Part shown: positions 56,713 to 64,000 of the stretch, piece by piece
How positions within the stretch are numbered: position 1 is the stretch's first letter
Layout of the letters: each line of letters starts with the position of its first letter
From: Cloacibacillus sp. An23
Lineage (GTDB): Bacteria > Synergistota > Synergistia > Synergistales > Synergistaceae
Direction of reading: 5' to 3'
Assembly: GCF_002159945.1 (NCBI RefSeq)
Contig: NZ_NFJQ01000009.1
Location: 101,687-165,686 of the forward strand
Length of the DNA: 64,000 nucleotides
Notes under the pieces: generated by a model
The model's database searches: none
What the model saw: the letters and a program-made list of their open reading frames with translations, nothing else
Told to the model about the DNA's origin: nothing
Position numbers and translations under genes: made by a program

Positions 56713-57302
56713 AGCTGAAAATCATCGCCGCGCTGCTGTCGGCCGCGGCGCTCGCGACCTCCGCCTGCGCGGCGGACATAGACTATCAGGAATTCCAGGA
56801 AGACCCGCTCGAAACGGCGATACGCAAGCTCGCCTCGCCGGACGGCGCCGCGTGGGATATGGAGGAAATGCTCTCCGGCGGCGCGCCCGACATCGTGCAG
56901 CAGGTGATATGGCCGCTGCGCACCGGCTACCTCGGCCGAGGCCTCAAGCGAACGGGCCGCAGGCACACGGGCGTGGATATGAGCGCGCCGAAAGGCACTC
57001 CGATATACGCGGTGCTCGACGGCGTCGTCGAGGTCGTTTCCAACAACGGCCCCGGCTTCCGCGGCTACGGGCGCGTCATCGTCATCAACCACGGCGGCAA
57101 ACTCTGGTCGCTCTACTCGCACAACTCCGCGAACTACGTCAAAGTAGGACAGCGCGTCAAACAGGGCGACAAAATAGCCGCGGTGGGACGCACCGGACGC
57201 GCGACGGGCAATCACCTGCACTTCGAGCTGCGCAATGAAAATGGAACGCCGCTCGACCCGATGAAATATCTTCCGAAAGAAGGCCGCCTGCCGAAACGCT
57301 GA
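56709..57302 (+). CDS. Exported M23 family peptidase
   Basis: A 197-aa protein with a signal peptide (MKLKIIAALLSAAALATSACA, cleavage near residue 21). The LytM/M23 domain spans about 75-190. GRRHTGVDMSAPKGTPIYAV (H-x3-D zinc ligands near 85-89) and GNHLHFELRNENGTPLDPMKYL (H-x-H near 171-173) are both intact, so it is probably an active peptidoglycan endopeptidase. It is translationally coupled to the hydrolase. A terminator follows. Confidence 0.92.
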   Translation: MKLKIIAALLSAAALATSACAADIDYQEFQEDPLETAIRKLASPDGAAWDMEEMLSGGAPDIVQQVIWPLRTGYLGRGLKRTGRRHTGVDMSAPKGTPIYAVLDGVVEVVSNNGPGFRGYGRVIVINHGGKLWSLYSHNSANYVKVGQRVKQGDKIAAVGRTGRATGNHLHFELRNENGTPLDPMKYLPKEGRLPKR

Positions 57303-57333
57303 CGCAGGCGTAAAAGATACGAAAAGTACAAAG

Positions 57334-57364
57334 AAAAGCCGGCGCGTACAGCGCCGGCTTTTCT
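57334..57364 (+). terminator. Rho-independent terminator after the M23 gene
   Basis: AAAAGCCGGCGC-GTACA-GCGCCGGCTTTT, 12-bp stem ending in TTTT. Confidence 0.9.
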
Positions 57365-57425
57365 CGCGCGCCGCGGCACCCGCTCGCGGCGCGCAGCGTT
57401 GGAAGAGTTGATACGGGGTGTGCCA

Positions 57426-57620
57426 GATTAACTTTTCACACAGATACAGCCGGCCCCGACGGCTCCCGGCCCATACCCGCCGGCGTCCGTCGCGGCAGTA
57501 CCGCTTCATTCAGCCTCAGTGTCATGGACGAAGATTCCGGCCGTAAGATTGCCGGAATGACATAAATGTTTGCCGTCTTGGTTAATTCACTATACGGATC
57601 TTCCGTCATGCCGATCTGAT
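57426..57620. repeat. Intergenic repeat, copy 4 (diverged)
   Basis: It starts GATTAACTTTTCAC, matching the AACTTTT end of the element at 45292. Near its other end GGTTAATTCACTATA followed by GATGCCG-like sequence resembles 45486-45515. Inside is a separate palindrome: ATTCCGGC...GCCGGAAT (about 57535-57558) flanked by GTCAT and ATGAC. No gene is present in this gap. Confidence 0.45.
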
Positions 57621-57628
57621 TTGCTCCC

Positions 57629-59260
57629 TTAATCCTCCATCATGTACGGATATTTGAAGTCGCGCGGCGGCAGCAGATTTTCCTTGATCGTGCGCGGCGT
57701 GACCCAGCGCGAAAGATTGAGCTTCGTGCCCGCCTTGTCGTTAGTCCCGGACGCGCGCGAGCCGCCGAACGGCTGTAGCCCGACCGTCGCGGCGGTCGTC
57801 TTGTCGTTGATGTAGAAATTGCCGGCCGCGTAGCGCAGAATGTCGCGCGCCGCGGCCGCGGCGGCGAGGTCAGCGGCGAATATCGAGCCGGTCAGCGCGT
57901 AGGGCGACGTCTCGTCGCAGAGGCGCAGCGTCTCGATATACTTGTCGTCGTCGTAGACGTATACGGTGAGTATCGGGCCGAAAATCTCCTCTTCCATCGA
58001 GCGGAAGCGCGGATCGGCCGTCTTTATCACCGTCGGCTGGATGAAATAGCCGGCGCTCTTGTCGCCCTCGCCTCCGTAAAGAATCTCAGCGTCAGGCGAA
58101 GCCTTTGCGTAATTTATATAATCCATGCAGTTGTCGAACGAAGCTTCGTCGATGACCGCGCAGACGAAATTGCGGAAATCGCGCGGGTCTCCGGTGCGCG
58201 CCTCGGCGAGCATCGCGCCGAGTTCGATGTTCAGCTCCTCCCAGCGGCTCGCGGGGATATAGGCGCGCGAGGTCGCGGAGCACTTCTGCCCCTGATATTC
58301 GAATGCCCCGCGCATCAGAGCCGCGGCGACCTCCTTCGCGCCGGCGGACTTATGCATGAAGAGGAAGTCCTTGCCGCCCGTCTCGCCGACGAGGCGCGGA
58401 TACGACCTGTACCTGTCGAGGTTCTCCGCCACGCCGCGCCAGAGGCTGTTGAAAACGTTCGTCGAGCCGGTGAAATGTATCCCCGCGAGATCCTTGTGGG
58501 CGAGCACTACGCGGCTGCCGGCGGAGCCCGGCCCCGGCATGAAATTCAGCACTCCGGCGGGCACTCCCGCCTCCATGAATATCTTCATCAGATACCAGCT
58601 TGAAAGCAGCGACGCGGTCGCGGGCTTCCAGACGACGGTGTTGCCCATGATGACGGGAGCCATCGGGAGATTCGCGGCGATCGCCGTGAAGTTGAACGGC
58701 GTTATCGCGTAGACGAAGCCCTCGAGCGGCCTATACTCGACGGAATTCAGCACGCCTTCCTCGATGCCTGGCTGCTCGCCGTAAAGCTCGTCCATCGCGT
58801 ACGGAGTGAAACGGAAATAGTCTATCGTCTCGCTCGCCGCCTCGATCTCCGCCTGCCAGACGGTCTTGCTCTGACCGAGCATCGTCGCGGCGTTCAGCAG
58901 ATAGCGGTACTTCTTGTCGATGAGCTCGGCTATCTTCAGCGAAAGCGCCGCGCGCTCCGTCCAAGGCGTGTTTCCCCACGCGCCGTGCGCCGCCGTCGCG
59001 GCCTCTATCGCGCGCTCCATATCCTTGGCGCCCGCCTTGTGGTAGACGGCGAGCGTGTGCGCGTGGTCGTGCGGCATGACCGCCTTCCCCGTATCGCCTG
59101 TATAAACCGGTTCGCCGCCTATGATGAGCGGAATTTCCGCCGTCTCGGACTCTACCTGCTTTATCGCCTCGCGCAGAAGCGCGCGCTCCGGGCTTCCCGG
59201 CGCGTAGGTCATAGAGGGTTCGTTCTCCGGTCTTTTGAATCTGAAAATCGCGTTGTTCAT
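57629..59260 (-). CDS. pruA: L-glutamate gamma-semialdehyde (1-pyrroline-5-carboxylate) dehydrogenase
   Basis: A 543-aa aldehyde dehydrogenase converting glutamate semialdehyde to glutamate in proline and ornithine breakdown. YAITPFNFTAIAANLP (near 182-197), the NAD-binding FTGSTNVFNSLWR (near 260-272), the ETGGKDF motif (Glu near 292) and the catalytic Cys in EYQGQKCSATSRAY (near 326) match the single-domain P5C dehydrogenase type found in Gram-positives and mitochondria. Start ATG 59260 has GGAGGCG; the longer frame to 59314 lacks a site. It is monocistronic. Confidence 0.95.
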   Translation of the reverse strand: MNNAIFRFKRPENEPSMTYAPGSPERALLREAIKQVESETAEIPLIIGGEPVYTGDTGKAVMPHDHAHTLAVYHKAGAKDMERAIEAATAAHGAWGNTPWTERAALSLKIAELIDKKYRYLLNAATMLGQSKTVWQAEIEAASETIDYFRFTPYAMDELYGEQPGIEEGVLNSVEYRPLEGFVYAITPFNFTAIAANLPMAPVIMGNTVVWKPATASLLSSWYLMKIFMEAGVPAGVLNFMPGPGSAGSRVVLAHKDLAGIHFTGSTNVFNSLWRGVAENLDRYRSYPRLVGETGGKDFLFMHKSAGAKEVAAALMRGAFEYQGQKCSATSRAYIPASRWEELNIELGAMLAEARTGDPRDFRNFVCAVIDEASFDNCMDYINYAKASPDAEILYGGEGDKSAGYFIQPTVIKTADPRFRSMEEEIFGPILTVYVYDDDKYIETLRLCDETSPYALTGSIFAADLAAAAAARDILRYAAGNFYINDKTTAATVGLQPFGGSRASGTNDKAGTKLNLSRWVTPRTIKENLLPPRDFKYPYMMED

Positions 59261-59693
59261 TATTGCGCCTCCCTGTAAATATATGCAACAATATTGCAAA
59301 AGCGATATTATCATTATACGGCGAGGCCGGGCAAGAGAATGAAAATAAGCATAAAAAGTTCATAGTGAAGTTATCTGGGGAAAAATAAACAAAACAGCCG
59401 CGTTTCGTTCAACGGGTGCGCAGCCGCCGTTTTCTTGCGCGGCGTCGATTTGACCGCTGCGTGGGCGAACTCCGTACCGTATCATCAATGTGCCGGTTGA
59501 ATATGTTTGTTTTATCTCAACGGGAAAGAGAGGATGGCGTTTATATGGAAAAATTTTCCCTGCCGCGCGTTTTAAGACGTGTTTTATAATGCCGGCGCTC
59601 GGACGTGAGACTCAGCCGACTTGCGGCTGACGGGCGTCGGAATTTGATGTTTTTATCGCGTGGCCAGAGAGCCGTGGCTTCCGCCGCGGCGCG
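59261..59693. other. Intergenic region between the AEC gene and pruA
   Basis: No gene seen. Near pruA there is an inverted repeat TGCAACAATATTGCA (59284-59298) and AT-rich sequence with a TATAAT at about 59312-59318 on the minus strand, probably the pruA promoter region. The rest (about 59380-59690) holds nothing recognisable. Confidence 0.35.
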
Positions 59694-60614
59694 CTAAATC
59701 CCCAGCGCCGCCATGCAGGCGGTCATCGCTATGATGCTCAGCACGATGGAGACGGAGCCGGCGAAGCCGGACATTCCCGTGTCGCCGCCGCACTTTTCGG
59801 TGAAAATCGGGCACAGCGCCGAAACGGGGGAGAAGGCGACGACCGCTAGCACCTGGCGTGTTACGAGCGGGAACGGCGTGTAGAAGTAGAACAGCAGCGC
59901 GAGCGCGGCGGATACCGCGTAGCGCAGCGCGAGCGTCGAAAAAACCGTGCGCAGCTCGCCGCCGTCAGTTTTTATCTCGATCATCAGGCCAATCATGAAC
60001 ATCGCGGCGAAGGAGTTCGCGGCTCCGATCGGCGTCGCGAGCGTCACTATCCAGCCCGGCACCGCGCCTATGACCGTCACCCAGATTATCGAGACGAGGT
60101 AGACGACGAACGGCACCGTTGAAAACACGCGCCGCAGAAGCTCTCGCGCCGACGGACGCCCCGCGCTGCCGATCGAGGGCAGCGACGAGACTATCGCGTA
60201 GGTCCCGCCGCAGGCGAAGAGCGAGTTTCCCATATCGAACATACAGGTGACGAGAATGCCGTACGGCCCGAGCGCGCTGCCGATGTACGGCAGGGTGAAG
60301 GTCCCTATCTGATAGCCCGGCATAGCGAGCATGTGGAAGATCTTCTCGTTGCGCGGCGAGCGTACGGAGAGGAACCACGAGACGGCGAGCACGACGGCGT
60401 TGCAGACGGCTCCGAGCGCGATAACGGCGAAAAGCGAAAAATCCCGCGTGTAGCTGCCGAAGCCCGTGATGATGGCGGCGGGCAGAGTGATGTTCAGACA
60501 TATCTTCGCCACGGCGTCCGCGTCGCTCTTCGAGAAAAATCCCGCACGCTTCATCGCGTAGCCCATAAGTATTATAAAAACGGACGCGGCGGCCCGTTCA
60601 AGCGGAGTTCCCAT
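59694..60614 (-). CDS. AEC (auxin efflux carrier) family transporter
   Basis: A 306-aa membrane protein with about ten helices in the two-times-five arrangement of the AEC/MleP family. VFIILMGYAMKRAGFFSKSDADAVAKICLNITLPAAII at the N-terminus and the mid-helix MLAMPGYQIGTFTLPYIGSALGPYG (near 97-121) are characteristic. Bacterial members carry malate or other organic acids. The start ATG has GGAGATGG upstream. Single gene. Confidence 0.88.
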   Translation of the reverse strand: MGTPLERAAASVFIILMGYAMKRAGFFSKSDADAVAKICLNITLPAAIITGFGSYTRDFSLFAVIALGAVCNAVVLAVSWFLSVRSPRNEKIFHMLAMPGYQIGTFTLPYIGSALGPYGILVTCMFDMGNSLFACGGTYAIVSSLPSIGSAGRPSARELLRRVFSTVPFVVYLVSIIWVTVIGAVPGWIVTLATPIGAANSFAAMFMIGLMIEIKTDGGELRTVFSTLALRYAVSAALALLFYFYTPFPLVTRQVLAVVAFSPVSALCPIFTEKCGGDTGMSGFAGSVSIVLSIIAMTACMAALGI

Positions 60615-60975
60615 TCCGCCATCTCCTTCCGCAGCAGCAAATATTTACCCGCGCGGCGCGCATTCTCCGCGCCGGTGAAATATTATATACCATCGCGGCC
60701 TTCGGCGCGAACGCCGGCGCTTAACGGCCGCGCCGCATGCGCCGGAGCGTCACGAAAATTTTCCGCGCGCCGCGCCGGGCGCGCCAACGCGTATCGTCGT
60801 CCCCCGCCCGCTCAGACGGGAATATTACGCCGCGCCGGGGCGCGCGGGGGGCTGAGTCCCTCGTTTTCGCCCCGCCGGTCAAATGCGCGCCGTCCGCGCA
60901 AGTCCGCAAGAAATGCGCGGCATGGGAACGTCTCCGCTTGTGCGCGGGGGCGTTCTCAACGTCATCGTCTGAGCG

Positions 60976-62598
60976 TCACCACGCCGCGACGTAACCGTCG
61001 GCGCGCGGCTCCGTCGCGCCAATCAGAGCGCCGCTTTCAAGACGCTGTATTATCTGCCCGCGTCCGTAATCGATACGGTCGAAGTCCATGCGTATCTCGT
61101 GGCCCATCTCGGCGAGCTTCGCCGCTATATGGTTCGGCACGCCCTGCTCAAGACCGACGGAGCGGTCGCGGAACCACTGCCAGCGCGGCGCGTCGAGGGC
61201 TTCCTGCGGGTTGAGCGCGAAGTCTATCATGTTGACCGCCGTCTGCACGTGGCCCTGCGGCTGCATGAAGGCCCCCATCACGCCGAACGGGCCGACAGGC
61301 TCGCCGCCGCGCGTGATGAAGCCCGGGATTATCGTATGGTACGGCTTTTTGCCCGGTGCGAGGCAGTTCGGCGACTCGGGGTCGAGCGAGAAATTGTTGC
61401 CGCGGTTGTGGAGAGTCACGCCCGTTCCCGGCACGCATAGGCCGGAGCCGAAGCCGTGATAGTTGCTCTGTATCATAGAGATCATGCCGCCCTCGCCGTC
61501 CGCCGCCGCGAGATAGACGGTGCCGCCCGAGCTCTGCCGCTCGGAGGTAGGCAGTCCGGCGCGCTCCGGGTCTATCAGCGCGGCGCGGCGTTTCGCAAAT
61601 TCGTCCGACAGCAGCTCCTCGACAGTGCGCCGCATATAGCGCGGGTCGGCGACCTCGGCGAGCGACTCCGCGAATGCGAGCTTCATCGCCTCTATCTGGA
61701 TATGGTAGCTGCGCGCGCACTCGCGCTCCGCCATTTCGAAATTATTCAGGATGTTGAGCGCCATCAGCGCGGTTATGCCCTGTCCGTTCGGCGGTATCTC
61801 CCAGACGTCGTATCCCTTGTAGTTCACGGATATCGGCTCTACCCATTCGGGGCGGAAGGCCGCCAGGTCTTCCAGGCGGAGCCAGCCGCCGCATGATTTC
61901 GAAAAAGCGTCTATCGCCTCGGCTGTCTCGCCCTCATAGAAGGCGCGCGCGCCGGTTGCGGCTATCTTGCGCAGCGTCGCGGCCTGCGCGGGATTGCGCC
62001 ATATTTCGCCGGGCTCGGGCGCGCGGCCCGATAGCGTGAAAGCCGCAAAAATGTGAGAGAACCGGTCTCCGCTGAGATTTTTCTCGAAAGCCGCGAAAGC
62101 GCGCTTCCACAGCGAACTCACGGTCGGCGACACGGGAAAACCGTTCTCCGCGTACCACGCTGCGGGTGCGAGGACATCTTCGAGCGGCAGACGGCCGAAG
62201 CGGCGGTTGAGCTCCGCCCACGCCGCCGGCGCGCCGGGCACAGTCACGGCCTCCCAGCCGTAGAGCGGCACGCTTGAGCAGCCGCGCGCGCGCAGCGCTT
62301 CTGCGTCGGCGAGCGCCGGGGCGCAGCCGCTCGAGTTCAGTCCGTGCAGCTTTCCTCCGTTCCATACGAGGGCGAATGAGTCGCCGCCTATGCCGTTGCT
62401 CGTCGGCTCGACGACCGTCAGACAGGCCGCCGTCGCGACCGCCGCGTCCACGGCGTTTCCGCCCTTCTTTATAATGTCGAGCCCGGCCTGCGCCGCGAGG
62501 GGCTGCGTAGTCGCGACCATGCCGCGCGCTCCGCAGACGAGAGTGCGGCGCGACGGGTATCTGTAGCTGAAAGGATCGAAATTCAAAGAAAACACCAC
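60976..62598 (-). CDS. Gamma-glutamyltransferase family hydrolase
   Basis: A 540-aa N-terminal nucleophile hydrolase. The N-terminal GMVATTQPLAAQAGLDIIKKGGNAVDAAVATAACL and NGIGGDSFALVW segments are typical of gamma-glutamyltranspeptidases. The autoprocessing and catalytic Thr is in SSGGTVYLA (residue 360), followed by the small subunit with IQSNYHGFGSGL and PQGHVQTAVNMIDF. No signal peptide is evident, so it may be cytoplasmic. The start is GTG with a weak site; a second GTG follows directly. Confidence 0.9.
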   Translation of the reverse strand: MVFSLNFDPFSYRYPSRRTLVCGARGMVATTQPLAAQAGLDIIKKGGNAVDAAVATAACLTVVEPTSNGIGGDSFALVWNGGKLHGLNSSGCAPALADAEALRARGCSSVPLYGWEAVTVPGAPAAWAELNRRFGRLPLEDVLAPAAWYAENGFPVSPTVSSLWKRAFAAFEKNLSGDRFSHIFAAFTLSGRAPEPGEIWRNPAQAATLRKIAATGARAFYEGETAEAIDAFSKSCGGWLRLEDLAAFRPEWVEPISVNYKGYDVWEIPPNGQGITALMALNILNNFEMAERECARSYHIQIEAMKLAFAESLAEVADPRYMRRTVEELLSDEFAKRRAALIDPERAGLPTSERQSSGGTVYLAAADGEGGMISMIQSNYHGFGSGLCVPGTGVTLHNRGNNFSLDPESPNCLAPGKKPYHTIIPGFITRGGEPVGPFGVMGAFMQPQGHVQTAVNMIDFALNPQEALDAPRWQWFRDRSVGLEQGVPNHIAAKLAEMGHEIRMDFDRIDYGRGQIIQRLESGALIGATEPRADGYVAAW

Positions 62599-62757
62599 GC
62601 TTCATAAAATTTTAAGAAAGCACGCGGATAGTGTAATAAAAATATCCGCGCGAATCAACGCCCAGCGTCTCCCACGCCCGCGGCGCGCCGCCGTATAGTA
62701 TAATGGCGGCGGCGCGTTAAGCGCCGGAAACTGCGTACGGAGGCGGAGGAGTGAAAT

Positions 62758-63474
62758 TTGGACGGAGGAAGACACGTAAGGCTCAGGGCGTTCAAGGCGG
62801 CTTTTCCATATACTCTGCCAATATTCGCCGGCTTCTGGTTCATCGGCCTCGCCTACGGCATTTACATGAACGTCTCGGGCTTCAGCTTCGTCTACCCGAT
62901 GGTCATGAGCGCCGTGATCTTCGGCGGGTCGCTTGAGTTCGTAGCGGTCTCCATGCTGCTCTCGCCGTTCGCCCCGCTCCAGACGCTGATGGCGGCGCTG
63001 ATGATACAGGCTCGCCACCTTTTCTACGGCGTTTCGATGCTCGAAAAATTCAAAGGGCTCGGCTGGATGCGCCCCTATCTCATCTTCGGCATGTGCGACG
63101 AAACTTTTTCGATAAACTACACGGCGAACATCCCGGAGGGAGTGGACCGCGGCTGGTTTATGCTCTTCGTCACTCTGCTCAATCAGCTCTACTGGGTCTC
63201 CGGCGCGACGGTAGGCGGGCTTCTCGGTTCCGTGCTGACCTTCGACACCGACGGCATAGGCTTCGTAATGACGGGAATGTTCGTCGTCATATTCTTGGAA
63301 CAGTGGCTCAAGGAGAAAAAGCACTGGACGGGGCTCATCGGCCTCGCCGCCTCGGCGCTCTGCCTCGCCCTGTTCGGCGCGGACTCCTTCCTCGTCCCTT
63401 CCATGCTCTGCATACTCTTCTGTTTAACGGCGTTCCGGGGGCCGATAGAAAAAGCGGGAGGCTGGCCGGAATGA
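62758..63474 (+). CDS. azlC: AzlC family branched-chain amino acid exporter, large subunit
   Basis: A 238-aa membrane protein with about five to six helices. FKAAFPYTLPIFAGFWFIGLAYGIYM near the N-terminus and SAVIFGGSLEFVAVSMLLSPFAPLQTLMAALMIQARHLFYGVSML (near 56-100) are the AzlC hallmarks. AzlCD complexes export branched-chain amino acids or analogues. The start is a TTG at 62758 with GGAGGCGGAGG upstream; the overlapping GTG at 62751 is in another frame. Its stop overlaps azlD as ATGA. Confidence 0.9.
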   Translation: MDGGRHVRLRAFKAAFPYTLPIFAGFWFIGLAYGIYMNVSGFSFVYPMVMSAVIFGGSLEFVAVSMLLSPFAPLQTLMAALMIQARHLFYGVSMLEKFKGLGWMRPYLIFGMCDETFSINYTANIPEGVDRGWFMLFVTLLNQLYWVSGATVGGLLGSVLTFDTDGIGFVMTGMFVVIFLEQWLKEKKHWTGLIGLAASALCLALFGADSFLVPSMLCILFCLTAFRGPIEKAGGWPE

Positions 63475-63797
63475 CGCAGGCGCAGGAGATAATGACGATA
63501 GCGATATGCGTCGCGGGGACTATGGCGACGCGCTTCCTGCCGTTCATAATTTTCCGCGAGGGCCGTCCCGTGCCGGCATACGTGCGTTATCTCGGCAAGG
63601 CTCTGCCCTCCGCGATATTCGCTATGCTCGTCGTCTACTGCCTCAAAGACGTGCGCTTCGCCGCGCCCCCGCACGGCCTGCCCGAGTTTATCGCCATCGC
63701 CGTCACCGTGCTGCTGCACCTGTGGAGGCGCAGCATGATGCTATCCATATTCTGCGGCACGGCCTGCTACATGGCGCTCGTGCAGTTCGTCTTTTAG
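63471..63797 (+). CDS. azlD: AzlD family branched-chain amino acid exporter, small subunit
   Basis: A 108-aa protein with four hydrophobic segments. MTIAICVAGTMATRFLPFIIF and YLGKALPSAIFAMLVVYCLKD (near 40-60) match AzlD. It is translationally coupled to azlC by a 4-nt overlap and completes the exporter. The longer frame upstream is a shadow of azlC. Confidence 0.92.
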   Translation: MTQAQEIMTIAICVAGTMATRFLPFIIFREGRPVPAYVRYLGKALPSAIFAMLVVYCLKDVRFAAPPHGLPEFIAIAVTVLLHLWRRSMMLSIFCGTACYMALVQFVF

Positions 63798-63810
63798 CCG
63801 CGGTATAAAA

Positions 63811-63848
63811 CGCGCCCGCGTCCATAAGAGGACGCGGGCGCGCTGCGT
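63811..63848. terminator. Terminator after azlD, shared with the convergent citF
   Basis: CGCGCCCGCGTCC/GGACGCGGGCGCG 13-bp stem followed by CTGCGTTTGTTT. Confidence 0.85.
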
Positions 63849-63871
63849 TTGTTTCGATTTTTCGGGTTTTC

Positions 63872-64000
63872 TTATTTTTTAAGCTGTCTCACGACATCGA
63901 TGACGGTGCCGTCGCGCCATTCGACGACGCCGATTATTCTGTCGGTCGTCGCTACGGGGTCTGTCGGGCCGGACATTTTCCTCGCGCGCGCGGCAAGCTC
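63872..64000 (-). CDS. citF: Citrate lyase alpha subunit, 3' end (partial)
   Basis: Only the last 42 codons and stop are in the window; the gene continues past the right edge. The end TDRIIGVVEWRDGTVIDVVRQ is the typical C-terminus of CitF, the citrate:acetyl-ACP transferase subunit of citrate lyase. No ORF shorter than this is listed by simple length filters, so it is easily missed. It implies a citrate fermentation cluster to the right. Confidence 0.82.
   Translation of the reverse strand, partial: ELAARARKMSGPTDPVATTDRIIGVVEWRDGTVIDVVRQLKK

Noticed and set aside
1..64000. tRNA, rRNA, CRISPR array, prophage or defence-system genes
   Set aside because: No TTCGA-type T-arm with matching acceptor stems, no regularly spaced repeats, and no phage or defence protein signatures were noticed on either strand.

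Overview
The window looks like a chromosomal segment of a GC-rich, strictly anaerobic, amino-acid-fermenting bacterium, most likely Synergistota (a Cloacibacillus/Synergistes-like gut anaerobe). This is an inference from gene content: [FeFe]-hydrogenase maturases HydG and HydF with the TM1266-type regulator, a tungstate transporter, phosphate butyryltransferase, a citrate lyase fragment, an oxygen-labile type serine dehydratase, and many amino-acid and dicarboxylate transporters. No rRNA, tRNA, CRISPR array, transposase or integrase was seen.

Layout. 0.3-3.9 kb: tungstate ABC transporter with two substrate-binding proteins. 4.0-7.9 kb: glmS, two small genes, purA. 8.1-12.8 kb: MFS exporter, dicarboxylate symporter, methyltransferase, NTF2-like protein. 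12.9-14.3 kb: hydG, preceded by a candidate small RNA. 14.7-19.1 kb: a metal-homeostasis block (DUF6110-like peptide plus P1B-type ATPase, a NYN-domain protein, DUF3793 plus flavodoxin). 19.6-21.9 kb: HxlR regulator divergent from three flavodoxin-fold flavoproteins. 22.1-23.9 kb: ftsH. 24.0-30.5 kb: an AT-rich, probably imported cassette (two membrane proteins, M81 peptidase, iron-type alcohol dehydrogenase, alanine/ornithine racemase) bracketed by two paralogous XRE regulators. 30.6-36.8 kb: two secreted dienelactone-hydrolase-like proteins around a LysR regulator, serine dehydratase, Vat-like acetyltransferase. 37.0-44.5 kb: a PotABCD-like ABC transporter with a PHP phosphoesterase, then a MmgE/PrpD enzyme coupled to a symporter. 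45.8-50.4 kb: an opine utilisation unit (ornithine cyclodeaminase, YfcC transporter, opine dehydrogenase, GntR regulator). 50.6-57.3 kb: aminotransferase, hydF, TM1266 regulator, acyltransferase, DUF502, phosphate butyryltransferase, hydrolase, M23 peptidase. 57.6-64 kb: P5C dehydrogenase, AEC transporter, gamma-glutamyltransferase, AzlCD, and the 3' end of citF.

The most interesting signals are these. First, an inverted-repeat operator, (G/A)TTAGC-N4-GCTAAC, occurs at three loci in the 11-18 kb block (five sites). It sits exactly over promoters of metal-related genes and also over a promoter with no ORF behind it, suggesting a DtxR/IdeR-like metal regulon that may include a small RNA. Second, the AT-rich XRE-bracketed cassette has two membrane proteins of unknown function. 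Third, a DUF6110-like small protein is paired with a P1B ATPase whose membrane motif is S-C-A instead of C-P-C. Fourth, the opine cluster has a perfect palindromic operator. A family of short intergenic repeats with AACTTTT-type ends is scattered through the window.
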